The position numbers were made by a program, and so were the translations under genes. A stretch of 64,000 nucleotides of DNA from Anseranas semipalmata (taxonomy: Eukaryota > Chordata > Aves > Anseriformes > Anseranatidae), in the NCBI GenBank assembly GCA_013399115.1, contig VXAA01000904.1, positions 997,360 to 1,061,359 of the forward strand, written 5' to 3'. Positions 1-13,800 of the stretch are shown piece by piece. Every line of letters starts with the position of its first letter. Position 1 is the first letter of the stretch. The notes under the pieces were generated by a model that saw only the letters and a program-made list of their open reading frames with translations, searched no databases and was not told the DNA's origin.

Positions 1-458
1 ATACTGAAGAAGAAGTGCAAGTATGTAAGTAACATTTGTCAGGCTTCTTAATTGTCAAATACATTTTACAAGAGCGTGTGTATGTAAAGCTTTCTCTTTG
101 CTTACGACTTGCTTAAATGTAAACCGAGATGGATTTATCCATCTTATTTGAAAACACAAGCATACAAAATCTTGACTGCATTAGATATTTATTTTTAAAG
201 GACAGTTAGTTTCATTACACTTTTAGTTTGGTTTTGACAATGTTCTTGTTGAGACTTTTTCTGCTGAAAGGTAACTGATCAGGCTGAGGCAGTCTTTTGC
301 CTTGGTGCAGATGTTTTTCATGGTTACTTTTTGCTGCTACTGTTTAATGTTGACCAAAAGGAACATCCATTCTTCTGTGCAGGTCTGATAACTGCTTTAA
401 AGTGTTTCCTTTATGTGCAATTCTCTGGCACTGCACCATATTGTCTGGAAGTTCTTTA

Positions 459-480
459 CCACCCCCACCCCCCCACCCCC
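459..480 (-). other. G-quadruplex motif on the - strand
   Basis: On the + strand this is a run of C5, C7 and C5 separated by single A, so the - strand carries G5-T-G7-T-G5. Splitting the G7 run gives four G tracts. It lies in ZNRF2 intron 1 on the template strand. Confidence 0.75.
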
Positions 481-2508
481 AAAAAATAGGTATTCCAGAA
501 TGAACGACAAAATGTTTTTGCAAAAAATTATAGAGGTCCAGGAGTTTATATGATTTGTTGGATGGATTTTGTTTGCTTTGCTATGCACTGAACTGCAGGT
601 GAAATAGTCTGTTTGCAAAGAAGGGCAAACACAGTAAAATAGCGCTAAGAGGTTGAAGTGGGTATGCACAGTGTGAGTGGCCACCCAGCAGCCTGTCCCT
701 GTGGATGGTTTCCAAGCTTGCCAGAGATGAAAGTTATGAGTTCTGTAGATGGATGTGAGAAACGAAGGGATTCTTGGATAACTGTAGGCTCATTTGCAAA
801 GATGGCAGTCTGAACAAAGTGATACATTCAAGAGAGAATGAGAGAGAGAATTCACCTCTGAATACTGAATTCCTGCTACTTACGCAGGTTTAGTTATTTC
901 AAACTTTCTGTGCCATCTTGGGATTTTCTAGTAGCTTCACTGCAATTTTCTGTCTCTTTCTGTTCTGTCTCTTTTCTTGTAACTGTACTTTTTTCCAGGA
1001 TTGCAGTTTTGGTTTAAGTGGCGTGTTACTTTCAGTATTGTATTCAGGGTTGTGAAACTAGATGATGGGAGTCTGTAAGAATTTGTCTCTCTGGTGTCTC
1101 TTAAGCATGTGCTTGTAGAACTCAGCTAGATGTATGTGCTTGCTCAATTTTTTCCTGCTGTACAGAAAGAGAATGGGATGAGAGGTGGCTCTTCCCCCAA
1201 CATACTTTTTCATCACAGGCAGTGATGAAAAAAATCCTCTCTGCAATGTGAGAAGGAAGGACAGCTTTGCAACAATATGCTGACCTAACAGTGGTACAAA
1301 GGTGATAGTTGCTTATCTTGGATGAGGATAAAGGATGCTGAGAAACTGGCAACTTCATAAGAGTTGCATTTTTGTCTAGAGCTATACATCATCTGTTGTG
1401 CTATCCTTTTATAGACAGTGAGGAAGTGATTAATTGAGATTCAGAGTTTTTACAGGACACTTCACCTGATGCCACCTCATCTGATGACTACTTCCACTTT
1501 GTCATCCAAATGTCTGTGAATACATTGTTTATCTGCAAAACTCAGTGAAGCAAGTCATGTAGAGAACAAGTTATTTTTGACCTGTTGCTGATTGTTGAAG
1601 TCATGTGAAACTTAAAGTTATCAGAATTGTTCCTTGAAACTGGTGGTAAAAACAAACATAGGCTATAAATGTTGTTAGCCTACTGGGCAGTGGTACAATA
1701 GAGTCTTTGTTCTTACAGAGTGCTTAATTGTAAACTGGGTCATGAAACTATTGCCTTCAGATTTGAGGTAAGGTGGGAAAACACCAAATTGTCGACAGTG
1801 TTGAAAGTTCACTTATTTATCTTTTAAAATACAGTTAAATAGTGTCTACATATAAAATAATTTGTTCTTTGGGGTTGCTAAAGGAGTTGGAAATGTTAAT
1901 ATCCTTCACACAAAACGTGCACTGTGCATCTCTTGAGGGAGACAGCTAAATCCAGGAGCTGGTTATTGCAGCAGAACATTGTGAAGGAATGAGAAGTGGG
2001 ATTTCACTTGTCTTTGAAAAATGTTTCAGCAGGTGTTGAGCGTTCAAGGCACTTTTTCTGCTGTAATGCTAGTCTGTGGCACACAGCTGCTGTTGGTCAG
2101 TGGAAAAATATCTTTTCCACAAAGATACCTTTGCCACTGGCTGCTAAATTGGTCCATAAGTCTTAGTTAAGTGTATTGTTCCCTGTCTCTTGAGTTCTTT
2201 GGAGTATTGTTCTGCATGCGGAATACAGCTATAGCAGTCAGATATTCCAGACTTGCTGTGTCAGGAGGGTATTTGTATTTGCTTACCTGTTACCTTCAGA
2301 TCCCCCTTGACATCGGATAAGTCACGAGATACTATATTGTTAAAACATGGACTGTTTGCAAGGCGTAAGGACAGGCACAAGGTAGTATAAGCACATTCAG
2401 CTGAGTACTCTAGCAGGATAACCAAAAAAGATTTTTCACAGCTGTCTATCCTTAAGCATGGTTTTAAGTAAAAGCCTTTTGTTGCTTTCACTGATGAGTG
2501 CTGCTGCT

Positions 2509-2540
2509 ATTATTATTATTTATTATTTATTATTATTATA
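2509..2540. repeat. TTA-type microsatellite
   Basis: The stretch consists of TTA units with occasional TTTA, in ZNRF2 intron 1. Confidence 0.9.
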
Positions 2541-4745
2541 TACATAATCTCTCCCTCCTGTTTTATTTGGATTCACATCTTCTTTCCCAGCATTCCTGGG
2601 ATAGATACCTTTTTAATAACACTGTTAACTTTAGAAATGGTTCTAAAGAACTATTGATGGTTTTCCCTGCCCCCTGTCACTCCCAATTAGACATGCTAAT
2701 GACCCTAGGGAATAGTTTGAAGGGCTCTGTCCAGAAAGCAGAGGCAACCTGTTAATGACTGTCCCAGTGCTTAACTAGCCATGAACATAATTGCTAACTT
2801 GCTGTAATGCAAACACTCCCTTCTGGCACGGCAGGACTTGGTCTGCAGCGTATAAGGAAGTTCTGTGCTTTTTTACATCAGAAAATGTTGTTAATTGTGC
2901 CTAGTAGAAGCATGTAAATGAGAAAAAACGCATGGGTATTAGTAGTTTTTTTGACTATGACTAGACTTAAGAGTAATCGGCTGCATTTGGCTGATAGTGG
3001 TTGAGAGAGAATTTACCCCTAGGTCAGTTTTTGAAGAAAACCATAACAAAATGTTTATGGGTGGATTTGGGTGTTTGGAGGACTAAGATACTAATTTAGA
3101 TTTTAGTCATGTTGAGATGCAGCCTGGGGGAAAGAGATTACACAGTGGCTGAAGGGTCAGTGACAAAGTAAATTAATCCTTTCAACCTGTTTTTCAAAAT
3201 ATGTTTGGTTGTTTTGTGCTTATTAACCTGTGGGTGTAACTGTTATTTGTAAAGATGTGGGTTTGGGGAGGGATATTAAATAAGGAGAGAGGAGCAATAT
3301 TTAAAATGAAGTGCAACGCTGAAACAAGAACAGATAGATATGAAGCACTTATAACTAAAATGGGAAGAATCAGAGCTGTACTTTATCTCAGGAAGTGGTT
3401 TCCAGTGTAAGTACACTGCTCAGAGTTCCTCATGTATGCTACCGTTGTCTGTTTTGACTTGCTTCTTGCAAGCTGCGCCAAAAAAAAAAAAAAAACTGTT
3501 GTCTTGATAAATGAAATGCATTACTTCAAGTGTTAAGGCTTCAGGTTAGTTGCTTGATCTACATCTGGATAATAATTAACAGGAAAGATCAAAATTCTCA
3601 GGCATCAGTAACTTGAAAGTGCAGCATGAAGTCGTTTGATATTCTTGATCAACTCCGTTCATTGTGGGCTCCCAAGGCTGGAAGTACAAAAGCAAGGGGC
3701 AACAAAGTAAAAAATAAGGGAGCAGGCCTGGATGTAGATACTGGTGCGAGACACAATGTCCATTTATACATATCTGAGTCATTACTTCTCTACAATGTCA
3801 ATGAAGAAATTGGTATTGAGCACGGATTTTGAATATTTTTATGTAGATATTTTTGCTCTACGTTGTCCTGTAGGTATACTTCTTAACAGCTGTTACAGGT
3901 CAAGATCCCTGTTGGGTGGCTTTTTCTCTCTCCTTGTGTGTTAATTACTCAGCAGATCAAAATCAGTCTACCACTCAGACTTTTCTGTGGATCATAAAAC
4001 TTGCCCAACCAATCTTGTCCTTTAACTGGAAGGCTACTGTCTTTGGTAATGACATAAATTAAAGTATTAAGTGGTTTTGTCATGGACTATTATGCAGTTG
4101 CATCACAATCCAGACTGTCTTAATTATTCTTTATCCCGCATTGCCTCAGGCTGTGACCTCACAAGCTAAACAAGGTCATGCTTGGCTAGGATGAGAGAAG
4201 TCAAACAAATTCAGCGCTACAGGAAATATTAGTGATTCAGTAGATGAGACACCCCTGAGTTGTTTTCCCTGTGCCCCAGACTGGTGAAGGATGCTGCAGC
4301 TTGCATGAGGAGATGTAAAACTGAGATCCATTGTTAAATTTTCAATGCTATTCCTGGTAAAAGTGAAGCTGTTAACTCAGAGCTCCTGCCCAGGTTCAGA
4401 TTTTAAGGATTATATGCTCCCTACATTTCCGATTTCTGTTTTGGTAGAGTCCTGTCTTAAACTGCTCTTAGAGTTGTTGTGAAACTTTACATTCCAGAGG
4501 TGGTGACATGTTTGCAATTGGCAGAAGATCCATTTGCAGAAACAATGGTCCATTTTGAGGTCTTTTGAAATCAAGAGAATTATATTCATGTAAGAAAAGT
4601 CAGGTCAAAACTGAAAAGCTGCCAGATTTTTTTATTTTTATTTTTTTGCTTTGAATGTGTGGAGAATAGTTTTTTGGCTTGAATAATGTCCATATTTGCT
4701 ACATGGTCAAGTGTACTCACGCTTACATATTTTTGTTTTCCATAG

Positions 4746-4841
4746 GATTCAAGTGCCCTGTATGTTCAAAATTTGTATCTTCTGACGAAATGGATTTACA
4801 TCTTGTGATGTGTTTGACAAAACCAAGGATAACCTACAATG
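4746..4841 (+). CDS. ZNRF2: ZNRF2 exon 2 (zinc finger)
   Basis: The exon follows acceptor TTCCATAG and ends before donor GTAAGAA. It is 96 bases long, starts with two bases of a split glycine codon and ends with the first base of a split Glu codon. It encodes FKCPVCSKFVSSDEMDLHLV followed by MCLTKPRITYN, which includes all four ligands of the zinc finger (Cys, Cys, His, Cys). Confidence 0.93.
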
Positions 4842-7800
4842 GTAAGAAAGAAGTAAGCTGATAATTATTTCTTTATTTTAAACATTAGAGTGATAATAGT
4901 TCTTTATTTAGTAAGATATTCAGGTAACTAATCCAATGGACTCAGAAATGGTGTGGGTTTTTTTGCTTGTAGCTAATTTTTTCAAAATAATTTCTAAGAA
5001 CTTAGTCTTTTTTTTAACGTTGTATGCCAATATAGTTTATACTGTTGACTTGTACTACAAGTATAAAATTATTCTTATCTGAGTGTGTTTTATTGCATTT
5101 TTGATCACAAGATCAGATATTGGTCAGTGTCTGTTTAGTGTCCACTTGAGATATTTGTAGCTTAAATGACCTCTCATCTAATGGCAGAGTGATCGCATAG
5201 ATCAGTCAAGTCTCCTACTGAGGACATTATTAAGAGCTGTTACCTGATGCACTGTGCACTTATAACTTAGTCAAGAAGGTGGCCCTTTCTTGAAGGAGCT
5301 GAAGAACTGCTGATTGCGTTTGTGATATGCGTAAGGACGGGTACATATGTAGGTCTTTAAACCCACAAAAACTGAAGGTTTGGTGAGACTTTTCCCAGTG
5401 TCAAATGAATCACCTGTGGTAGCTCTGTTTTCCCACACCGCTAAGCTCTCCTTGTAAGCAGCCTATGATGCAAGACATACCACTTTGGGGATCAAACCTT
5501 TCTTATCACTGTGGTTTAGGCTGACATTCAGTTCTATGACAAGCACACAAAAAAGCTTCAGAAAATTAGGAATAAGAAAATCTGATTGAAATCCTAGTGC
5601 CTATGTTGGCAGAGCTGCCATATCAGGAAAACTTATAGTGCCTCCTGAATGAGCTTATTGCTCATCAGTCATCAGATATGGAATATATGAGAACAGAACA
5701 TAATTAGAAGGAAATTGAGAGGGAGTCAGACTCATTTTGGAGGTGCGCAGCAAAAAGTTGAGAGGCAGTGGTCACAAGTTGCAGCAAGGATAATTTAGAT
5801 TCGATGTAGGGTAGAAAATCCTCATAATGAGGATGGTCCAACACAGTAGCAAGTGCCCAAAGAGGCTGTGCAACCTCCATCCTTGGATCTGATCAGAAAG
5901 TGACTGGGCAAGGCCCTGAGCAACTTAGTCTAAGTTGGTCGTGCTTTGAGTGAGGGACTGGACCAGAAGACCTCCAGAGGTCCCTTCCAATGTAAGTTAA
6001 TGTATAAATAACTGACAGTGTTATGGACTCTTTGACCTCCCTGGCTCCCTTGCTGTTATAGTATCCTACACTGGATTTTGTCTTGGAAGAAATCTTGAAG
6101 TATGGTAGGGCCCACCTTATTCTTTGTCTGGATAGCAATAAGACATCAGGGTTACAGGAACAGCATTAATTGCGAAAATAATTTGAAATGATACACTTAT
6201 AGTTGCGAAATCCATTTCAAAGCACAGTACTCAGGTAAAGTAAATATTTTTTTTTCTCCTGGTGTTGCGTCATATATTTGAGAAGGTTGACTTTATCTAG
6301 CAGAGGGTTTTTCTTTCTTTTTGTTCTGGTATTTTGCTTTTGTTGTTGTTGTTTGTTTGTTTGTTTTGTTTTTTGTTTGTTTGTTGTTTTGTTTTGTTTC
6401 AATTAGGACTGAGCAGTTTCCAAGGTAGGTTTTTAGAGATCTGTCTACTGAGAGATGTTGAGCGTAAGGGAGAAGCAGGCTATTCAGCCCAGTCAGGGAG
6501 GAATAAAGCACTTGGGATCAGTTTGGGTGGAGCAGGAGGAGGCAAGCTGGCAGAGAGCAAGCTCTGGCTGTAATCCAGCTGATGGGATGTGCACAAATTA
6601 CAAGTTGACAGACTGAGATGCTTTGCTCCTGCTGCTTCCTGCGTGTATGTATGAGCGCATTCAGCTGACTAAATTTTTTTCAAGGAAATAGCAATCACAT
6701 AACATAACCTCTCAGTAGTGTTTGTGATGTTTATTTGTATCACAATGGTGCCATATTCAATCTTTTTTTTCCCTGCACTGTTTCTCCCAGCTGGCATACT
6801 GTTAATTGGAGCTCTTTTGGGGCATCTCATTACCTTTGCACAGTCCCTTAAGTCAAAAAACTTCCCTGTAAATGAGCAGAAATAAAAACCTCTGTGTGGC
6901 ACCTGAAGCCACTCCCTTGATAATTTGCAACATGACAAAAGCAGTTATGGGCAATGCAATATGAGGTATTACCTGAATAATGTAATTTGTCAAGTTAGGA
7001 GCATGTATACAGCATAGAGAACCTCAGATGCTCATTTTAGGAAGTGGTTATATAAGCTTGAAAGGACAAAACTACTAAATTACAGAAATTGGTTTGAGAA
7101 ACACACTTACCTGGAATTATGGTCTCATTCTCATAAACCCTTAACAGAAGTGTGCATTGATCCTTTTAACTGCAGTTGGTTAGCTCTTGGAGTTGTGGAC
7201 TAAATCTTAAATTATAGTATATAGTTGGTTACTTAAGTTACTGCAGCACAGAGAAATTGAGGATATGACTTCAGAGTTGTGTACCGCTCAGTAGTTACTT
7301 CGTGGTATGATTGTGATCCATTTAATGAGGCTAATGAAAGAGGATTAACTAGCAGATCGATAACTTGACTAAATGCTGCTGTAATCACAGGCCCAGAATT
7401 GCATACGAATATCTAGATACATAGCTTTTTTCCTGTATTTTTCCTGTTTGCCATGATGAGAAGATCAGTGATGCATCTGCATTTTTGCTGTAAGCTATAA
7501 GAGGGGCATCTCAAGTTTTGTTCGAGAGAAGGAAAAATTCTGCTATCAACTCCTGATAACCGTTTCCCAAATGGAAGGCATCTCTTCATGCTTAACTTTC
7601 TTATTGTTATTTTGGCCTTGTGCCGGCCATACTCAAATAGACCCAAGTAAACATTATTTGTTTGTGTTAGTCACTGGCAGTTTCCCACTCCTATCTAGCA
7701 GGAAAAATATTTTTATTCTTTTACCTGCTTTTTTTCTCTGCATTCTTATGTTGCAAGTAGTTGGAGGGAGCCTTAGACTTGCTAGTGGTGACATATTTAA

Positions 7801-10800
7801 AAATTGTGTGGTTGGATCAAACTGTACATATATCTAATTCTGTTCTAGATATGTTTCCATGTGATACTGTAAATGTATGAAGACCAGTTGTTCTTTCTAG
7901 GAAATGTCAGGGAGCAAATTATGCATATTGTGTGATTCTGAGAAGACGAGCATTCTTCTCAGTGCGAGTCTAAGGCATGTAGTCTTCCCCAGAAAAAGGT
8001 TATAAGACTAATTAGTTGTGATTTGAAGTTGTCTTTGTTTTTTTTTGTTTGTTTGTTTTTAGTCCTCACAGGCAATCTGTAATTGCTTTCTGAACCACCT
8101 TTGTGCATTGCATTTGGCAGTAGGAAGGGCCAGTGAACTGCAGTCTGTGGCAGGTGTCTGATTTACATGTGTTTTCTGAAAGAGTGGTCACGAATTTGTC
8201 CCAGTTCTATACTGGCAGTTGTGCTGATTTTCATATAAATAAATCAGTACATTTTATTAGCCTTATTCTTTTAAAATCATGTGACTTGCCTCCAACAGAG
8301 ATCTCATTGCTTACTCAATTTTGCATGTAAAAAGAGCTCTTTCTTTTTTCTATAGAACTTTGTTCCAAGTATCTCTTGAACTACTTGTGGTGCTCAGGCA
8401 GGAACCAGTATATGGTCATTTTGATGCAAAAGCTGTTTAAAATGAATTGAATTGTGCAAAAACATCGTGGTGTTTACTGTTACTGTCTTAAATAGTCTTG
8501 CTTTTTTTTAGCCATTAAGAACACTCTTCATACTGTTACTTGCTGAGTTGCTGAGAAGCCAGAATAGGTCCTGTGCACTGGCTAGCCACAGGTTGCTAAA
8601 AGCCAGTTTTATGGAGAAAGTGGGTTACTTGGTAGTTGACCTGTTTTTTTTTGTTTGTTTGTCTTTTGAAAACCACTGCTAAAATATTCTATAGCCACAC
8701 CAATTCTGCTCATCATCTTCAGAGCGTCCAGCGAGGCCCCTTGCAGCACCCCTCTCAAATTTGCAGGGCCCGCTTAGGGACGACTCCCCCGGAGGTGCCG
8801 CTGACAAAGCAGCGCTGGGTTTCGGCCAGGCAGAGCCGTTCGCTCAAGTAGCGCCCGGTGCTTTGGAAGCAGCTTGCCGTCACCTCCTTGCTGTTGGGTC
8901 AGTTTGCATAAATACTAACTGCTGAAAAACAGGTGAGCAGACTTACCGGGTGAAGTTTAGGTTTTTGAATGCAAGTATTGTTCGCTTCATGTTTTTATAG
9001 GATTGATGCATTTTTTTAATTGGAAGATGTTTAAAAAGAACTGAGGAGACACGGGCGAGAGGGCTGCTTGTGACTTAAGGCAAACTAGTTCTAGACGGTT
9101 TGCAACTAATGCCACCAATTCCTTTTGAAGAAACCTTGCAGCTGGTTCCGTCTGAAGTAATTCTGCTTGTCTTTTTCGAAATGCCTTTGTTTGCTTCTCG
9201 GAGCACTTTGTGAGACTTTATTACTATTATTATTATTATTAAAGGGCCTCTCTGACAGCGGGGACTAGCAGCCTGGCAGCCAGCCGGCTGGGGAAGCCAG
9301 TGACCCGGTGGAGCCGGGCAGAGCCAGTCAGCTCGCGGCACTGGTTGGCTGCCTCGGCCAGCCGGCCTCTCCTCTCTCAAAAGTTTTGATTGAAGTAGCA
9401 CATTCCTGCGGAATATTTTGGGTTTCAGCAAGTCAGCACTTTGCGGCGGAACGTTGTTCTGCTGGAAACTTCCTAAACGGGCCTCCTTAAAGCCGCGCGC
9501 TCGGGGGTAGCGCTGCTTTGACATCGGTGCTGCTTTCACTCAGGCCGCTCCGCATTTACTTCAAACTTTATTCAGCTTTGTTTTGAATGGAGGATTAGTA
9601 CCTGGCAAAACTGTTATAGACAGAACATTGAAAATTAAGGTAGGTGTACTGGAAGGAAGTCATGAGTGAAACTCGATGTGCTCTTCTTGTTCAGCAACGT
9701 ACTTTGTCTTTCACGGTGTTTGGATCCAATACCACACACAGCTAGCCAAATATTCTGGTGCCGTCTAACCAAACTCAAGGTGACTTGAGCCACAGCAGCA
9801 CAACTGATTTAGATTAGGAAGGAAGCAAAGCAGGGTTTTGTCACGAGGGTATAAATACTCTGTTAATTCTAAATCAGTTCAAAAAGAGAAGTGGTAGTTC
9901 TGCATGGTTGGTGACACTGAGGCCTGCGTGTGAGAGAGTTTCAGAATCCCAGACTGGCATCTGTCTGAGCAATGATCCTGATGTAGAAGTTCTCAACATC
10001 TAAGTGACAGCTATAGCATATGCATTTTGATGCATAAAGGACCTAAAGGACTAAACAAAAATATTTTTAAAACATTCTTTGTGAATGGGACTGGCCTATT
10101 TTTTTTCTAGCACAAGTTGTAAGCTTTTTTGATTAGTGGATGTTTCAAAATCTTTGGGGCAAGCTACTTTTGGCAGAACTTAGTTTATATTGCTCAGTAG
10201 AAGGGAAGCGAAACGGAGCACCATAGCCTAGCATTTGGACCACTGAGATCTCTGATTCTGGTAGTTCTGCCTGCTGCCGTGACTTAATTTCCTTGGTCAC
10301 TTCTGTGCATAAAAAAGGGGAGGGTATTTTACTCAGCAGGGCTGATGCCATCAGCTGGCTTGACTGATGCACTCAAAACTTCAGTCTGAAGAAAATAAAG
10401 AGAATTACTAGCTTGAAATTCACGTCTCTGCCAGGATTCCTGAGACCATACCCTAAAAGACCTTGCAAAAGGGCATCTTGCCAGTCTGCCTGGAAAAGCT
10501 TAAGCCTTCCTCCTTGCCCTCATCCTTTAATAGGACTAGACTTTCAGCAAAGCAGTACAAATAATACCGAGGCAAAGCAGTTCTTTCATTCCACTTCATC
10601 TGAGATATAAAACTCTCCTTAGAATTTTTCAATTCTTCCATTTTGGAGTTTAACAAGATTCTTGACCAAGAGCTTCTAGCTTCTTGCTCTGCCCTAGGTG
10701 GTTCTGCACTCTGTCCTCAGGGGTGTTGTGTGACAGGGGAAGAGCATGCTCTGCCTGGTAGTTTAACAGGACATGTAAACAGACACTTAGCCTGTGCCTG

Positions 10801-13800
10801 CAGTTAAAATAGTGACACTTACTTCTGTTTTGATCTTGTGTACCCATGAAAACTCTCCAGGTTATGTAGAAGGTTCATTCAGTTTCTTTAATGCTTTAAA
10901 ACTGTTTTCTAATGTATTTCTTAAAAATAATTAGAACTGATGAACATCTGTTGAACTTTGAGATTTTGTTTAATGTGACAGTAGAAGAGCATTACTGCCG
11001 TAAATAAAATTTTAATCTCAGACATTTGCACAGCTGTTATTCTGTGAATTGGTATAACATCAACTCAGACTTTTCATAGCTTGTCTTGCAAATCAGTGTT
11101 ACAATTTCAAGGAGGGAAACTGTGTTTGAAGAACTCGATTAAAATATATTGATTAGTTTGTCCTTACTCCCTTTAGGAATTGTTTAACATTTCAGCAAGG
11201 AGAAAACTTCCACTGGTTTTCACCAGTGTAGGCTGTGGGTAGCTACTCATCCAAACCAGACTGCCAAGAGGAACAGCCAACTCTAGCTCTTCCTCCTTTT
11301 TATTCAGTAAAGCTGTATTTCCTTCCAACCAAACCAAATCTCTTTCAACAGTTTTTGGTGCCTCCTGGAAAAGCAGCACTGCAAAAACAGCCTGTTACAG
11401 TTAGGGTTAGGTGGGGAGCAGGTTGTTCATTTTAGAGCATAGTGGTGACAAATGTCACTAAGTAAAGCCAGGCTCAAGTTGCAATGTGGACCTACCTCCT
11501 AAAGGAGGTGGGCCCTGCTCCTGTGACCCCATTTCAGCCTCAGTCAGCGGATGAACTGGGTCAGTCTGTGATAGTGTGGAGTTGGAGCATTTTCAGAGGC
11601 TGCAGTCCCTAATCTTTCCTCCACACCCACAAACTGTCAACCCTTCGCTACGAGGAAAAAAATAAGTTGTGTATCTCTAATGGTGTGGCTGCGAAGAAAG
11701 CTCCTGAAATGGGAACATAGCGTAACTGAGAGAGAAGTGCCTCAAATGTCTGGAACAGCAGTTCTCAGAACTGCAGACTGCCCTATTTATCTTGGTAAGA
11801 TACAATCTTGGAGGGTTAGTGGCGGTGGCTTAGGTATCAACATTGCTTATTACCTTACTCTTCGTGTAAGAGAAAGGGAAGCATAGGCTGGTAAAGTAGC
11901 TATGACAGTTCATTTTCATGGTGCAGTTTGGGGATGCTCAATAGATTATGCTGTATTTTCTTGCTGTGGTGAATTTGAGTCGACATATTTGCATCCTACA
12001 GAGGAGGATATGACTTCGGGACATCAGACATCACATCCCTTCATCTTTTAAACTTTTCTCTGATTTGTTGTGCATGGGACTGACTCTTTTTAATGAACCT
12101 TTGGGAAGGAGGGTATTTGGTGGGTTATTCTTTGCATACTTGCCCTTGAGCCAGGCCTAAATCTGCTAGACAGTACTTCCTGCGATGGAGCCATCACAAA
12201 TCATTCTTGGCCAACATAGCTATAATGTCACCTCATACTTACTTCAGCTGTTGAGAGTAAGGCAACAATTTTTTTCTCAGTATGTTGGAATCGCCTTTAT
12301 AGAAATGCATACATGTGCCATGGGAATATTTTATGTGCAGCACTGGATAAATACAGTAAAGCTTTTGACAACTATAGAACAAGCCTGATTGTTTCTGAAA
12401 GAAGTAGAGAAAATAGGATCATTCATGTGCTGAATAGCTCAAGTTGTTTCTTTTCCTTACAAGCTACTCCTAATCTCAGATAGTGCCGTTGTCTTGCTTT
12501 GGTACTGACAGTGCTGCTGAAGTCAAATGACAGTTCTTGTCCAAGAATATTATAGATACTTGTGAACCAGTGCTGCAAAGAACAGCTGCAGGTGAAGAAA
12601 GGAGCGATTCAGATCAGGTTAGAAGAGGACTCGATACTCTACTGTATGTCACTGTGCTTCTGTTAAATAATGGCAGTGCAGTGCTGCATGCAGCAGAAAG
12701 CTGAGGAGCAGTTTTGTTAGCTCAATAGCGAATGCTCACTGTGCTGTGACTGTGCATCATGTGATGCAGGCAGATAGGAGCTACCTTCCATGTCTTACAC
12801 TTAATCAGTCTTTAGCTTTGAGAGGTCATTCGGAGGATGTCATAAATCGTGTCTGCAACTGCTGCAGTCTTGTGACTGCTGGGAATTTAGCTTCAGGGAA
12901 AATAATGTTCCTCGTTTTGAATGGTAATTCTGCAGTCTTCGTCTGATACCTCTAAAACCTTGAGATTTTACTCATTTGTTAGCAGCAAACTGACTTATTT
13001 TCTGTAGTTGCTCTGCAGAAACGATACCCTTGAAAATACACATCTTTTCCTAGCCTTAGAGAATATGTTTCATTGGCTGGATTTTGAACTAAAAGTACGT
13101 GAAATCTTAGTTTTTTAAAAAAATAAATGCCAAATGGCTTCTCATTGAGTGATCTGTGCAGGAATTTCATGCTATTTCCTTCCCAAAATTCCATTCTCTT
13201 TTACAGGAACTAGAACAGATTGTTTGCCGATCAGGACTTTTTTTTTTTCCTAAAGAAATATAAAACAATAAGCAACACTCCCTCTTGCTCAGAAACTGCC
13301 CCAAGGGCAGATCAAATGAAAATATAGCTTGAAATGCCATTTGTATGTTTTTTTTTTCCTTCAGATTAAAGTCTTGCTTTAAAACTTGCTACACTTTGAT
13401 TATTTAAAGTCTTGCACTTCTGACTTGCAGACTCAAGACCTTAGTGATAAAGGAAGTCGGTACAATTTTTGCAGGGGGGGTCAGTGGTAGAGCAAGTCTA
13501 GCTCTTCCAAAACGAGGTGTATGAAAACACTGTTAATGTGATAGTGCTCTCACATCTACGTTGGGGATTATTATCACTGCTTACATAGGAGAGAAAAATT
13601 TACCAGCACTAGGTATTTGTAGTGAAATCCAGTGATTCTTCTAGAACAGCTTGTAAATTGTCTATTGCCAGTGATCACGGTGACTATATACCGACATAAC
13701 TACCAATTAGTAGGCTAGCCTACACAGGATGGCAGGCTACAATATATCCTCCCTGGAGGAACCTCCTTGCTGTCTCAAGTTTGCGTAACTTCGTCTCACA

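Larger units (their letters stand above)
1..4745 (+). other. ZNRF2: ZNRF2 intron 1 (3' part)
   Basis: No coding exon is recognised here. The stretch holds a C-rich run at 459-480 (G4 motif on the - strand), a short TTA-type microsatellite at 2509-2540 and an A16 run at 3480-3495. The rest is unique, moderately AT-rich DNA without visible structure. Confidence 0.75.

Noticed and set aside
9075..9539. 154-codon open frame on the - strand in ZNRF2 intron 2
   Set aside because: It crosses a TAA/TTA repeat and GC-rich DNA and shows no domain or splice-site support.
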